From Paludibacteraceae bacterium (GTDB lineage Bacteria > Bacteroidota > Bacteroidia > Bacteroidales > Paludibacteraceae), in assembly GCA_017448345.1 (NCBI GenBank), contig JAFSLP010000016.1:1-54636 (forward strand): a stretch of 54,636 nucleotides of DNA, written 5' to 3'. The translations under genes and the position numbers were made by a program. Positions 8,804 through 16,436 of the stretch are shown here, piece after piece (the first letter of the stretch is position 1; the number at the start of each line of letters is the position of its first letter). The notes below the pieces were generated by a model, which ran no database searches, was not told the origin of the DNA, and saw nothing but the letters and a program-made list of their open reading frames with translations.

Positions 8804-9469
8804 CTATTTTCGGGTGAGGCGGTCGATGGTGACGACCGCCGATCCGATGGCAAGCACGGCAACCGTGACAAAACAAACGACGTCCAGCAGGTCAATCACG
8901 CCGCGCGAGAGGGCGGAGTAGTGCTCTTGCAGTACCACCCAGTAGAGGATGAAACAGCTCAGTGCGCCGAGGATGAAACAGACTATCTGGCTCTTGCTGA
9001 CAGTGGCGCACAGCAATCCGACAGCCATGAATGTGCCGCTGAGCAGAATCAGCCCGATGAACGAACCGATGAACGCACCGCTGTCCAAGTTACCCATCGG
9101 TTCTGCCATATATGCCACCACGAAATAATGTACGAAACAGGGCAGCAGCCCGATGAGGACCAGTGTCCACGCCGCGAGATACTTGCCGAGCATAATCCGT
9201 GCAAGCGGTACGGGCTTGGTGCGAATCAAATCCCAGATGCCGGACTGGCGTTCTTCTGACAGCAGCCGCATCGTCAGCGCAGGGCACAGGAGCATCATCA
9301 GCCACGGGCTCAGCAGGAACAGTCCGTCCACTTGGGCGTAACCCGAATCGATAATATTCCATTGACCGGGAATGACCCACAGGAACAGACTGACAGCCAG
9401 CTGATACAAGCCGATGACGATATACGCTATCGGGCTCGAGAAATAATATCGCAGTTCCTTACAATACAT
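8804..9469 (-). CDS. gldF: ABC-2 type permease, gliding motility GldF-like
   Basis: A 221-residue membrane protein with about six transmembrane segments. The N-terminus (MYCKELRYYFSSPIAYIVIG) and the SEERQSGIWDLIRTKPVPLARIMLGKY segment are typical of GldF and related ABC-2 permeases of Bacteroidota. GldF works with GldA (ATPase) and GldG in gliding species. Here neither gldA nor gldG is next to it, and many non-gliding Bacteroidales keep GldF-type permeases, so a motility role is not implied. It is slightly short (family about 240). Confidence 0.78.
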   Translation of the reverse strand: MYCKELRYYFSSPIAYIVIGLYQLAVSLFLWVIPGQWNIIDSGYAQVDGLFLLSPWLMMLLCPALTMRLLSEERQSGIWDLIRTKPVPLARIMLGKYLAAWTLVLIGLLPCFVHYFVVAYMAEPMGNLDSGAFIGSFIGLILLSGTFMAVGLLCATVSKSQIVCFILGALSCFILYWVVLQEHYSALSRGVIDLLDVVCFVTVAVLAIGSAVVTIDRLTRK

Positions 9470-9470
9470 C

Positions 9471-9524
9471 TACCATTTGGTCATTTACCATTTGGTCATT
9501 TACCATTTACCATTTGGTCATTTA
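9471..9524. repeat. Tandem ACCATTTGGTCATTT repeat over the transporter stop codon
   Basis: Four near-copies of ACCATTT(GGTCATTT) fill the gap between the MFS stop codon (9522-9524, inside the repeat) and the GldF start. The complement, AAATGACCAAATGGT, is the same word found at 21686, 50220 and 53940. Confidence 0.75.
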
Positions 9525-10820
9525 GTGCTTCACTTCGATATCCTTGTTGACGGGTGTTTTGGGGAAGAAAATCCAGAACAGTACAGCTACAATGAGGGCG
9601 AAGCCGGCGAAGATATACCAAGCACTTTTCCAACCGTCCCAGACAGCCATCGGACCTTGAGCCACTACATCCTCTGCCATCACCAGTCGGTTGACGATAG
9701 CTTGGGCGGATAGCGTGCCGATGGTGGCACCCAGGCCGTTGGTCATCATCATAAACAGCCCCTGCGCGGAGGAGCGCTGCGCCGGTTCGGTCTCCTGATC
9801 CACATACAAGGCACCGGAGATATTAAAGAAATCGAAGGCGAAGCCATAGACAATACAGCTCAGTACGAAGAGGAGCACGCCCGGGAAACCGGGGTTACCC
9901 GCACCGAAGAAACCGAAGCGGAACACCCACGCAAACATGGCCATAAGCATGACATTCTTGATGCCGAACCGCTTGAGGAAGAACGGGATAGCAAGAATAC
10001 AGAGAGCCTCGCATATTTGGCTGATGGAGATGAGGATATTAGCGTGCTGTACGCCGAAGGTGTTGACAAACTCGTCTATCGCGCCGAAAGAGGTGATGAA
10101 GGGGTTGGCATACGAGTTGGTCACCTGCAGGCACATGCCCAACATCATTGAGAAGATGAAGAACAGAGCCATTTTCTTTTGCCTGAAGAGCGTGAAGGCT
10201 TTCAGTCCTAATGCTTCCACAAGGTCCACGGAGCCTTCGGTCTCCTTAATCTCGCACGCCGGCAGCGTGAGCGAATAAACGGCTAACAGAATACTCAGAC
10301 TGCCGCTGACCACAAACTGCCACGGGGTGGCTTGGAACCCCAAGAGGTCAATGCACCACATCGTAACGATGAACCCCACCGTACCGAACACACGGATGGG
10401 CGGGAAATCCTTGACGGTGTCCATTCCGGCTTTGACTAGTGCGTTGAAGGCAACGGAGTTGGTCAGCGCTATCGTCGGCATAAAAAACGCTACGGAGAGG
10501 GTGTATAAGGTGAACAGCGTGCCGAACTGCACGTCGGCAGCCGTGTAGGCGTATATACCCGCCGCACACATGAACAGACCTGCCAGCGCGTGGCACAGAC
10601 TCAAGGTCTTCTGCGCCTGAATCCACCGGTCGGCTACGATACCCATCAGCGCAGGCATAAACAGGCTGACTACGCCCTGAATGGAGTAGAACCATCCGAT
10701 GTGCTGACCCATCCCCTGCTTGAACAGATAGGTGCCCATTGAGGTTAAGTACGCGCCCCAGACGGCGAACTCCAAGAAGTTCATTACAATGAGGCGGAAT
10801 TGAAGTGTTCTGTTTTTCAT
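9522..10820 (-). CDS. Nucleoside:H+ symporter-like MFS transporter
   Basis: A 432-residue inner-membrane protein with 12 predicted transmembrane helices. The start (LQFRLIVMNFLEFAVWGAYLTSMG) and the pattern of the first three helices resemble the NupG/XapB nucleoside:H+ symporter family. In Bacteroidales these are annotated as nucleoside permeases or sugar MFS transporters, so the substrate is uncertain. It lies just downstream of prfC on the same strand with 56 bp between, filled by a short tandem repeat. Its stop codon falls inside another repeat. Confidence 0.75.
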   Translation of the reverse strand: MKNRTLQFRLIVMNFLEFAVWGAYLTSMGTYLFKQGMGQHIGWFYSIQGVVSLFMPALMGIVADRWIQAQKTLSLCHALAGLFMCAAGIYAYTAADVQFGTLFTLYTLSVAFFMPTIALTNSVAFNALVKAGMDTVKDFPPIRVFGTVGFIVTMWCIDLLGFQATPWQFVVSGSLSILLAVYSLTLPACEIKETEGSVDLVEALGLKAFTLFRQKKMALFFIFSMMLGMCLQVTNSYANPFITSFGAIDEFVNTFGVQHANILISISQICEALCILAIPFFLKRFGIKNVMLMAMFAWVFRFGFFGAGNPGFPGVLLFVLSCIVYGFAFDFFNISGALYVDQETEPAQRSSAQGLFMMMTNGLGATIGTLSAQAIVNRLVMAEDVVAQGPMAVWDGWKSAWYIFAGFALIVAVLFWIFFPKTPVNKDIEVKH

Positions 10821-10840
10821 AATAGTATGGTTGTTTTATA

Positions 10841-10875
10841 GTTTGCCGGTTTGCCGGTCCGTCAGTTGACCGGTC
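10841..10875. repeat. Tandem GTTTGCCGGT repeat beside the prfC stop codon
   Basis: Copies of GTTTGCCGGT, TTGCCGGTCC and GTTGACCGGTC lie between prfC (stop at 10877) and the MFS gene. It is one base away from the stop codon. Confidence 0.65.
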
Positions 10876-10876
10876 T

Positions 10877-12412
10877 TCAAAATTCCGACGTGAAGTGGAA
10901 CGTAATATGTTTGTAGTCCTGCTGTGCCATGGAGAGCACGTAGGCGCTGTCAGCCATGAAAACATCCCGTCCGTCTTTGTCGGTTGCCATATATTGCGCT
11001 TTGCGTTTCTTGAACATATCGAGTTCGGCATCGTCGTCGCTCTCTATCCAGCAGGCTTTGTACATCTGCAGCGGCTGCCATTTGCATTTGGCTTGGTACT
11101 CATGCTCCAAGCGGTATTGGATGACCTCGAACTGCAGTTGTCCCACGGTGCCGATGATTTTTCGTCCGTTCATCTGGTTCACGAACAACTGTGCCACACC
11201 CTCGTCCATCAGCTGCGAGACGCCTTTGTCTAGCTGTTTCTGTTTCATCGGGTCGGCGTTGTCGATATATTTGAACATTTCCGGCGAGAAGGAAGGCAGA
11301 CCTTTGAAATGCAGTTTCTCTCCGGCGGTGAGCGTGTCTCCTATCTTGAAATTGCCGGTGTCCGGCAGCCCCACAATGTCGCCGGCAAAGGCTTCATCGA
11401 CGGTCTCTTTCTTCTGCGCCATGAAACATGTCGGCGCCGCGAAACGCATCTGCTGGTCCTTGCGCACGTGATAATAATAGGTGTTGCGGAGGAACTTGCC
11501 GGAGCAAATCTTGAAGAACGCAATGCAGCTCCGGTGATTCGGGTCCATATTGGCGTGTATCTTGAAACAGAAGGCGGTGAACTTGTCCTCCATCGGCTCC
11601 ACCTTGCGTTCCTCGGCTTGTACGGGGCGTGGCGAGGGTGCGTTCCTGACGAAGAAATCCAGCAGTTCCTGCACGCCTATGGTCTTGTATGCCGAGCCGA
11701 AGAACACCGGTGCAAGGTCTCCGCGAAGGTACGCCTCGCGGTCGAAAGAGGGGTACACGCCGTCAATCATCTCCAAGTCCTCCTGCAGTTTTGCGCTCAG
11801 TTCCGAGGGGCGGTTATCCAGCGCAAAGACCGATTCGAACTTCAGTCCCTGTCCGTTAGCCCACGTCACAGGCGTGCAATGGATACCGAGTTCTTTCTCC
11901 GCCTCGTCCATCAGGTCGAACGGGTCTTTGCCCTCGCGGTCCATCTTGTTCATGAATACCATCACGGGTGTCTTGCGCATTCGGCATACCTCCATCAGCC
12001 GGCGGGTCTGTGTCTCCACACCTTTGGCGCTGTCGATGACCACAATGGCGGAATCCACGGCTGTCAGGGTACGGAACGTGTCTTCTGCGAAGTCTTGGTG
12101 CCCCGGAGTGTCGAGGATGTTGATATGATAAATGGTGTCATCCAGCTGCGTATGGCTGTCCCCGGCGACGCGCCGGTAGTCGAAACCCATGACCGATGTG
12201 GCTACAGAGATGCCGCGTTGTTTCTCTATCTCCATCCAATCAGAGGTAGCAGTCTTGCGTATCTTGTTGCTCTTGACGGCACCTGCCACATGGATAGCAC
12301 CGCCGTATAGCAGCAGTTTCTCGGTCAGCGTTGTCTTTCCCGCATCCGGGTGGGAGATAATCGCAAAGGTGCGACGCCTTAATATCTCGTTTTGGTCGCT
12401 TGTATTTAACAT
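10877..12412 (-). CDS. prfC: Peptide chain release factor 3
   Basis: A 511-residue translational GTPase that recycles RF1/RF2 after termination. The G1 motif is [14 protein letters not shown]2/G3 follow ([18 protein letters not shown]), with G4 NKMDRE. The RF3-specific insertion [19 protein letters not shown] separates it from EF-G. The C-terminal domain keeps [15 protein letters not shown]. Length is near the usual 525. The start [16 protein letters not shown] is as in relatives. Its neighbours pheT and the MFS gene are on the same strand. Confidence 0.96.
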   Translation of the reverse strand: MLNTSDQNEILRRRTFAIISHPDAGKTTLTEKLLLYGGAIHVAGAVKSNKIRKTATSDWMEIEKQRGISVATSVMGFDYRRVAGDSHTQLDDTIYHINILDTPGHQDFAEDTFRTLTAVDSAIVVIDSAKGVETQTRRLMEVCRMRKTPVMVFMNKMDREGKDPFDLMDEAEKELGIHCTPVTWANGQGLKFESVFALDNRPSELSAKLQEDLEMIDGVYPSFDREAYLRGDLAPVFFGSAYKTIGVQELLDFFVRNAPSPRPVQAEERKVEPMEDKFTAFCFKIHANMDPNHRSCIAFFKICSGKFLRNTYYYHVRKDQQMRFAAPTCFMAQKKETVDEAFAGDIVGLPDTGNFKIGDTLTAGEKLHFKGLPSFSPEMFKYIDNADPMKQKQLDKGVSQLMDEGVAQLFVNQMNGRKIIGTVGQLQFEVIQYRLEHEYQAKCKWQPLQMYKACWIESDDDAELDMFKKRKAQYMATDKDGRDVFMADSAYVLSMAQQDYKHITFHFTSEF

Positions 12413-12414
12413 TC

Positions 12415-12450
12415 TTAAAGGTTTAACAATTTAACAGTTTAACGTTTAAC
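12415..12450. repeat. Tandem TTTAACG/TTTAACA repeat over the pheT stop codon
   Basis: Five near-copies of GTTTAACAA/TTTAACAG/TTTAACG; the pheT stop codon (12446-12448) is part of the last copy. The same word recurs at 24251-24312 and 34398-34410. Confidence 0.7.
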
Positions 12451-15010
12451 GCAGCGTGGCGCCAAACTTCTCCTCAAAGGTCTTTTTGAGACGGTTCATG
12501 ATATTCTCAATCTGCGTGTCTTTGAGGGTATTCTCTGTGTCTTGGAGGATGAACGAGAGGGCGTAGCTCTTCTTGCCGTTTTCGAGGTTCTTTCCCTCAT
12601 AGACATCAAATAGATAGACATTCTTGAGTAGTTTCTTCTCTGTGGCGAATGCCGCCCGTGCGAGGTCGGCGAACTCGATGCTCTTGTCCACTAATAGGGC
12701 GAAGTCCCGCTTGACCTCCGGATATTTGGGCAGGTCGCTGATGACGGCTTTGTATTGCTTGTTCTGCTTGAGCAGGCGCTGCCAGTCGAGGTCGGCATAA
12801 TAGACCTCTTGGTCGATGTCGAAAGACTTGAGCACCTTGCGTGCCACGATACCGATGAAGCCGAGTGCTTTGCCGCCCTCGGCTTTGAGCACCAGACCGT
12901 CGGAGAACAGCTCGTTCTCCAGCCGTTCGATGGTCAGCCGACTGATATCCACGCCCAGACGGACGAAGATATTGTTCACGTATGCGTGCAACTGGTAGAA
13001 GGTCGTCTTCTCCTCCTTGCGCACCCAGCTCTGCGCCGTCTTGTTGCCCGTCAGCCAGAGACCTAAATGCGGTTCCTCGGAATACGCTGCTAAAGGTTCT
13101 GCTTCGATGCCTTTCGACTTTTGGCTTTCGACTTTCGACTTATTATAGTGATAGCAGTTGCCGAACTCGTAGAACTTGAGGTCGTTGTTCTTTCTGTTGG
13201 CATTGCGTGCGATGGACTCCAGTCCGCCGAAGAGCAGTGTCTGTCTCATCACGCCGAGGTCGCTGCTCAGCGGGTTCATGATTTTCACGCACGCCTCCAG
13301 TGGCAGTTGCTGCAGGGGCTCGTAGTAGGAGACTTTGGTCAGCGAGTTATTGAGTATCTCGTTGAAGCCTTGTGCCGTCAGTTGTTCGGCTATACGGCGG
13401 CGCAGCTGTTCCGCATCGGGTTTGGTGCTGTAGGCAAGGCTGGTATTGAGTTTGTCGGGAAACTCCACGTTGTCGTACCCGTAGATACGGAGGATATCCT
13501 CTACTATGTCGCACTCGCGCTGCACATCCACGCGGTAGCGCGGCACACGGAGTTCCCAGCAGCCGTCATGCTTGGCGACTATCGCTATCTCCAGCGCGTT
13601 GAGGATGGTCTCGATGGTCTCTGTGCCGATTGCTTTGCCAATCAACGCATTGACACGCTCAATGTCGATGGTCACTTCCCACGGAGCAAACGGCTCCTTT
13701 GTACTTTGTACATTGTCCCTTTGTACATTTGCAATGGTGTCGGTGACATCCATTGCAATAGTGCCTCCTGCCACTTCCTGAATCAGGAGCGCTGCCCGTT
13801 TGAGCACATAAAGTGTGTTGTTCGGGTCACATCCGCGCTCGTAGCGGAAGGACGCATCGGTTTGTAACTGGTGGCGGCGGCTGGTCTTGCGGATAGTCAC
13901 GGGGTCGAAATAGGCGGATTCGAGGAAGATGTTCTTCGTCTTCTCCGTCACGCCGCTCTCCAAGCCTCCGAAGACGCCGGCGATGCACATCGCTTCCTCG
14001 GCGTTGGCTATCATCAGGTCGTGTGCGTCCATCTCGCGCTCTACGCCGTCGAGGGTGACGAATTTCTCGCCTTGACGGGCATAACGGACGTGTATAGCGT
14101 TGCCTTGTATCTTGTCAGCGTCGAAGGCGTGTAGCGCCTGTCCGCACTCATGAAGCACGAAATTGGTGACATCGACCACGTTGTTGATGGGTCTCAGCCC
14201 GATGGCGAGAAGGCTGTTCTTGAGCCATTCCGGGCTCTCTTTGATCTCCACACCGCGAATGCTGACGCCCGTGTATCTTGGACACGCGTCCGGAGCGTCC
14301 ACCTGCACGCTTATCTCCAGCGAATGGCTGTCCGTCTTGAATGCGCTCACATCGGGCTTACGTAATTCGTAATTATTAATTTTCAATTCTGCACTATGTG
14401 CAGCATAGTACGCGTATAGGTCTCTTGCCACGCCGTAATGGCTGCAGGCGTCGGAGCGGTTGGGGGTTATATCGACCTCGATGACTGTGTCATCCTCCAC
14501 GTGGTAATAGTCGCGTGCACTTATGCCCACCGGGGTATCGGCAGGCAGCACAATGATTCCGTCATGGTCGGTACCCACACCAATCTCGTCCTCGGCGCAA
14601 ATCATTCCGCAGGAGTCCTCTCCGCGCAGTTTGCCTTTCTTGATGGTAAAACTCTCATCGCCGTCATACAATACGGTGCCGATAGTGGCAACAATGACTT
14701 TCTGTCCGGCAGCCACGTTGGGTGCGCCGCACACAATGGGCAGAATGTGATTTCCCGCTTCGTCCGTGGAAGCGCCTTGGGCGTCCACTGCGCCCACATT
14801 GACGGTGGTCAGGTGCAGGTGGTCGGAATTAGGGTGTGGAACACAACTCAGCACCTCGCCGACCACCAAGCCTCTCAAACCGCCGCGAATGGTCTCTATC
14901 CTCTCTACTGTACCTACCTCCAAACCGATAGAGGTCAGGATTTTAGCTACGGTCTCTGCATCGTCCTGCAGGTTGATGTAGCGTTTTAACCAATTGTATG
15001 ATATATTCAT
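12446..15010 (-). CDS. pheT: Phenylalanine--tRNA ligase beta subunit
   Basis: An 854-residue beta subunit of the alpha2-beta2 PheRS. In order: an EMAP-like tRNA-binding domain (about 40-150), B3/B4 editing domain, B5, the catalytic-like core and the C-terminal FDX-ACB anticodon domain. It is somewhat long for the family because three unrelated short repeats are inserted in frame: ELKINNYELRK (coded at 14360-14391), NVQRDNVQSTKEP (13697-13733) and KSKVESQKSKG (13110-13141). All fall at loop positions between conserved blocks. It is transcribed from the promoter at 15083-15114; pheS is not in the window. Confidence 0.95.
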   Translation of the reverse strand: MNISYNWLKRYINLQDDAETVAKILTSIGLEVGTVERIETIRGGLRGLVVGEVLSCVPHPNSDHLHLTTVNVGAVDAQGASTDEAGNHILPIVCGAPNVAAGQKVIVATIGTVLYDGDESFTIKKGKLRGEDSCGMICAEDEIGVGTDHDGIIVLPADTPVGISARDYYHVEDDTVIEVDITPNRSDACSHYGVARDLYAYYAAHSAELKINNYELRKPDVSAFKTDSHSLEISVQVDAPDACPRYTGVSIRGVEIKESPEWLKNSLLAIGLRPINNVVDVTNFVLHECGQALHAFDADKIQGNAIHVRYARQGEKFVTLDGVEREMDAHDLMIANAEEAMCIAGVFGGLESGVTEKTKNIFLESAYFDPVTIRKTSRRHQLQTDASFRYERGCDPNNTLYVLKRAALLIQEVAGGTIAMDVTDTIANVQRDNVQSTKEPFAPWEVTIDIERVNALIGKAIGTETIETILNALEIAIVAKHDGCWELRVPRYRVDVQRECDIVEDILRIYGYDNVEFPDKLNTSLAYSTKPDAEQLRRRIAEQLTAQGFNEILNNSLTKVSYYEPLQQLPLEACVKIMNPLSSDLGVMRQTLLFGGLESIARNANRKNNDLKFYEFGNCYHYNKSKVESQKSKGIEAEPLAAYSEEPHLGLWLTGNKTAQSWVRKEEKTTFYQLHAYVNNIFVRLGVDISRLTIERLENELFSDGLVLKAEGGKALGFIGIVARKVLKSFDIDQEVYYADLDWQRLLKQNKQYKAVISDLPKYPEVKRDFALLVDKSIEFADLARAAFATEKKLLKNVYLFDVYEGKNLENGKKSYALSFILQDTENTLKDTQIENIMNRLKKTFEEKFGATLR
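13110..13141. repeat. AGTCGAAA-type repeat inside pheT
   Basis: TTTCGACTTTTGGCTTTCGACTTTCGACTT-type tandem words, in frame, encode KSKVESQKSK. The same family occurs in uvrA (46391-46421), in rsgA (22019-22060) and between genes (2000). Confidence 0.75.
13697..13733. repeat. GTACAAAG-type repeat inside pheT
   Basis: Tandem TTTGTAC words (complement GTACAAAG) code for NVQRDNVQSTKE within the PheT core. The family is shared with korA, korB, rsgA and uvrA. Confidence 0.75.
14360..14391. repeat. AATTACGAATT-type repeat inside pheT
   Basis: CGTAATTCGTAATTATTAAT and following AATTTTCAATTC words encode LKINNYELR in PheT. The same AT-rich word occurs between genes at 2034, 39574 and 51050. Confidence 0.75.
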
Positions 15011-15082
15011 TATAGTTTGTTTTTGATTTCAGTTTCACTATTCATTTTTCACCATTTCGCGCGTCTGCGCACAAATCCGCTG

Positions 15083-15114
15083 CAAATTTACTACTTTTTT
15101 TTGACATACGCAAA
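15083..15114 (-). promoter_or_regulatory. pheT promoter
   Basis: Minus strand TTGCGTATGTC-A8-GTAG then TAAATTTG (15083-15090); spacing 23. It overlaps the tail of the terminator of the preceding operon. Confidence 0.78.
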
Positions 15115-15141
15115 AAAAAACGCCCCGGAGGACGTTTTTTC
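15115..15141 (-). terminator. Terminator of the sigma factor operon
   Basis: AAAAAACG (15115-15122) pairs with CGTTTTTT (15133-15140) with CC/GG inside. On the minus strand the U-run lies right after the stop codon at 15142. Confidence 0.75.
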
Positions 15142-15459
15142 TTATTCGTAGAGTTCCAAGAAGATGTCGGCTTCGGCGAAGCGTGTCCACTCGTTGCCGT
15201 CGTTGGAGGGGCGGTGCAGTCCGTCGTTGCCGGATGAATAGACCGGTGTGCTGCCCGGAGAGGGTGGGATTGCGGGTGTGAGCCACCGGCTGACGCCGTA
15301 GATACCGGCAGCGAGGATGAGCGATGCGGCAGTGGCGGTGCTCCAACGCCGGAGAGAACGCACGCGTGTCTTGTGCGCGGCACGGATGGCTGCCTTGAGA
15401 CGGTATTCCTCGTCGGGGAAGAAACCGTCGGGTGTACGAAAAGGGGAGGCGGGTTTCAT
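15142..15459 (-). CDS. Probable anti-sigma/sigma-associated single-pass membrane protein
   Basis: A 105-residue protein. The N-terminus has the PFRTPDGFF motif that I associate with Bacteroidota proteins encoded after ECF sigma factors (the PFKVPEGYF type). A basic helix follows, then one transmembrane segment at about 43-60 and a polar periplasmic tail. It starts 45 bp after the sigma factor gene and is followed at once by a terminator, so it closes the operon. A role holding or sensing for the sigma factor is inferred from position and topology; there is no recognisable zinc anti-sigma motif. Overlapping frames on the same strand lack this N-terminal motif and were set aside. Confidence 0.6.
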   Translation of the reverse strand: MKPASPFRTPDGFFPDEEYRLKAAIRAAHKTRVRSLRRWSTATAASLILAAGIYGVSRWLTPAIPPSPGSTPVYSSGNDGLHRPSNDGNEWTRFAEADIFLELYE

Positions 15460-15504
15460 AATGCAAAGTGATGTAGTTCTAAAATGCTGTAGTGCTATAG
15501 TTGT

Positions 15505-16011
15505 TCAAGCTTCTATCAGTTTCATTATTCGTTGTTTGGCATAATGGTAATTTGTTTTGGCAGCGGCGACCGATGAGCCGGTGACGGCGGCAATCTCCTC
15601 ATAACTGAGTTCGTCGAAATAGCGGAGGTTAAAGACCGTCCGTTGCATGGTAGGCAGAGCGAGTACGGCTTCTTGGAGCTTCATCGCCACGGAGTCTGCG
15701 GTGTCGGTGTAGGGGTCGGCAGCCAGCGTGTCGAGCAGGCCGGAGGCATCATCGTCTTCGAGGGAGAGGAAAAGATGCCTGTTTCTGAGCCACATAAGCG
15801 CTTCGTTGGTGGCGATACGGTACAGCCACGCACGTTCCTGCGAGGGGTCCCGCAAGCCGGACAGATGCAGATAGACCTGCATAAATGTGTTCTGTAGCAC
15901 GTCCTGAGCGTCTTCATGGCTGACCACCATCCGCCGTATATGCCAATAGAGCTGTTTGTGGTATTGCTCAATGAGTCTCTCCGTGGTGATATAAGATGCA
16001 AAAAGCCTCAT
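15505..16011 (-). CDS. ECF-type RNA polymerase sigma factor
   Basis: A 168-residue sigma-70 family protein with only regions 2 and 4. Region 2 runs over about 8-70 (ISHEDAQDVLQNTFMQVYLHL-like core, then RAWLYRIATNEALMWLRNR). Region 4 is at about 112-165 (LPTMQRTVFNLRYFDELSYEEIAAVTGSSVAAAKTNYHYAKQRI in part), with a clear helix-turn-helix. Its ATG overlaps the TGA of nothing upstream but its own start ATGA is shared with the end of the LTxxQ gene (16008-16011), implying coupled translation. Target promoters are unknown. Confidence 0.9.
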   Translation of the reverse strand: MRLFASYITTERLIEQYHKQLYWHIRRMVVSHEDAQDVLQNTFMQVYLHLSGLRDPSQERAWLYRIATNEALMWLRNRHLFLSLEDDDASGLLDTLAADPYTDTADSVAMKLQEAVLALPTMQRTVFNLRYFDELSYEEIAAVTGSSVAAAKTNYHYAKQRIMKLIEA

Positions 16012-16406
16012 CGCAGGTATTGCTGTCTCCGTGTCTTCTCATCCTCATAGAGGATGTTAATCTGCGTGGGTGTGAGCACGGTGCGGAACTCCTTATAATA
16101 CCGCTCGCGCGTATCCAATATCGCACGGGCCTGTGCAAAGGTGCGCAAGATACGCTGTTCCGTCTCGTCGTCGGTCATTGCCGCAGATGGTTGCGATGTG
16201 GGGTAGCGGTTACGGATAGCGTGCATATCTTTGCAGTAGGATTTGTAGATGTCGCCAAAACGGAGTGCGTCCTGTTGGTCCAAGGCAAAGAGGCTCACAT
16301 ATTGCTCCACCTGCCGTGCGATGCGCGCCCTGCCATCCGTGTGGCTCTCCCGGGCACAGACACCCGTTGCCGCCAGAATCATGATGAGGAAAAGGAATTT
16401 TTTCAT
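16008..16406 (-). CDS. Periplasmic LTxxQ (Spy/CpxP-like) protein
   Basis: A 132-residue exported helical protein. Start MKKFLFLIMILAATGVCA is a signal peptide; an upstream in-frame ATG (16424) would place six residues before it and is less likely. The mature part is helical and charged and ends with LTPTQINILYEDE, matching the LTxxQ motif of periplasmic stress/metal-sensor proteins. It sits between the UGSC-like gene and the sigma factor, overlapping the latter by 4 bp. Its signal peptide is nearly the same as that of the upstream gene, in protein and DNA. A sensing or chaperone role next to an ECF factor is inferred. Confidence 0.6.
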   Translation of the reverse strand: MKKFLFLIMILAATGVCARESHTDGRARIARQVEQYVSLFALDQQDALRFGDIYKSYCKDMHAIRNRYPTSQPSAAMTDDETEQRILRTFAQARAILDTRERYYKEFRTVLTPTQINILYEDEKTRRQQYLR

Positions 16407-16436
16407 ATATGTTTCAGTAAACAAAAACCGTGCCGT

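Noticed and set aside
8804-9469. GldF as proof of gliding motility
   Set aside because: gldA/gldG are absent nearby, and such permeases occur in non-motile Bacteroidales.
11309-12310. 333-residue plus-strand frame opposite prfC
   Set aside because: Antisense to the conserved GTPase; no homology features.
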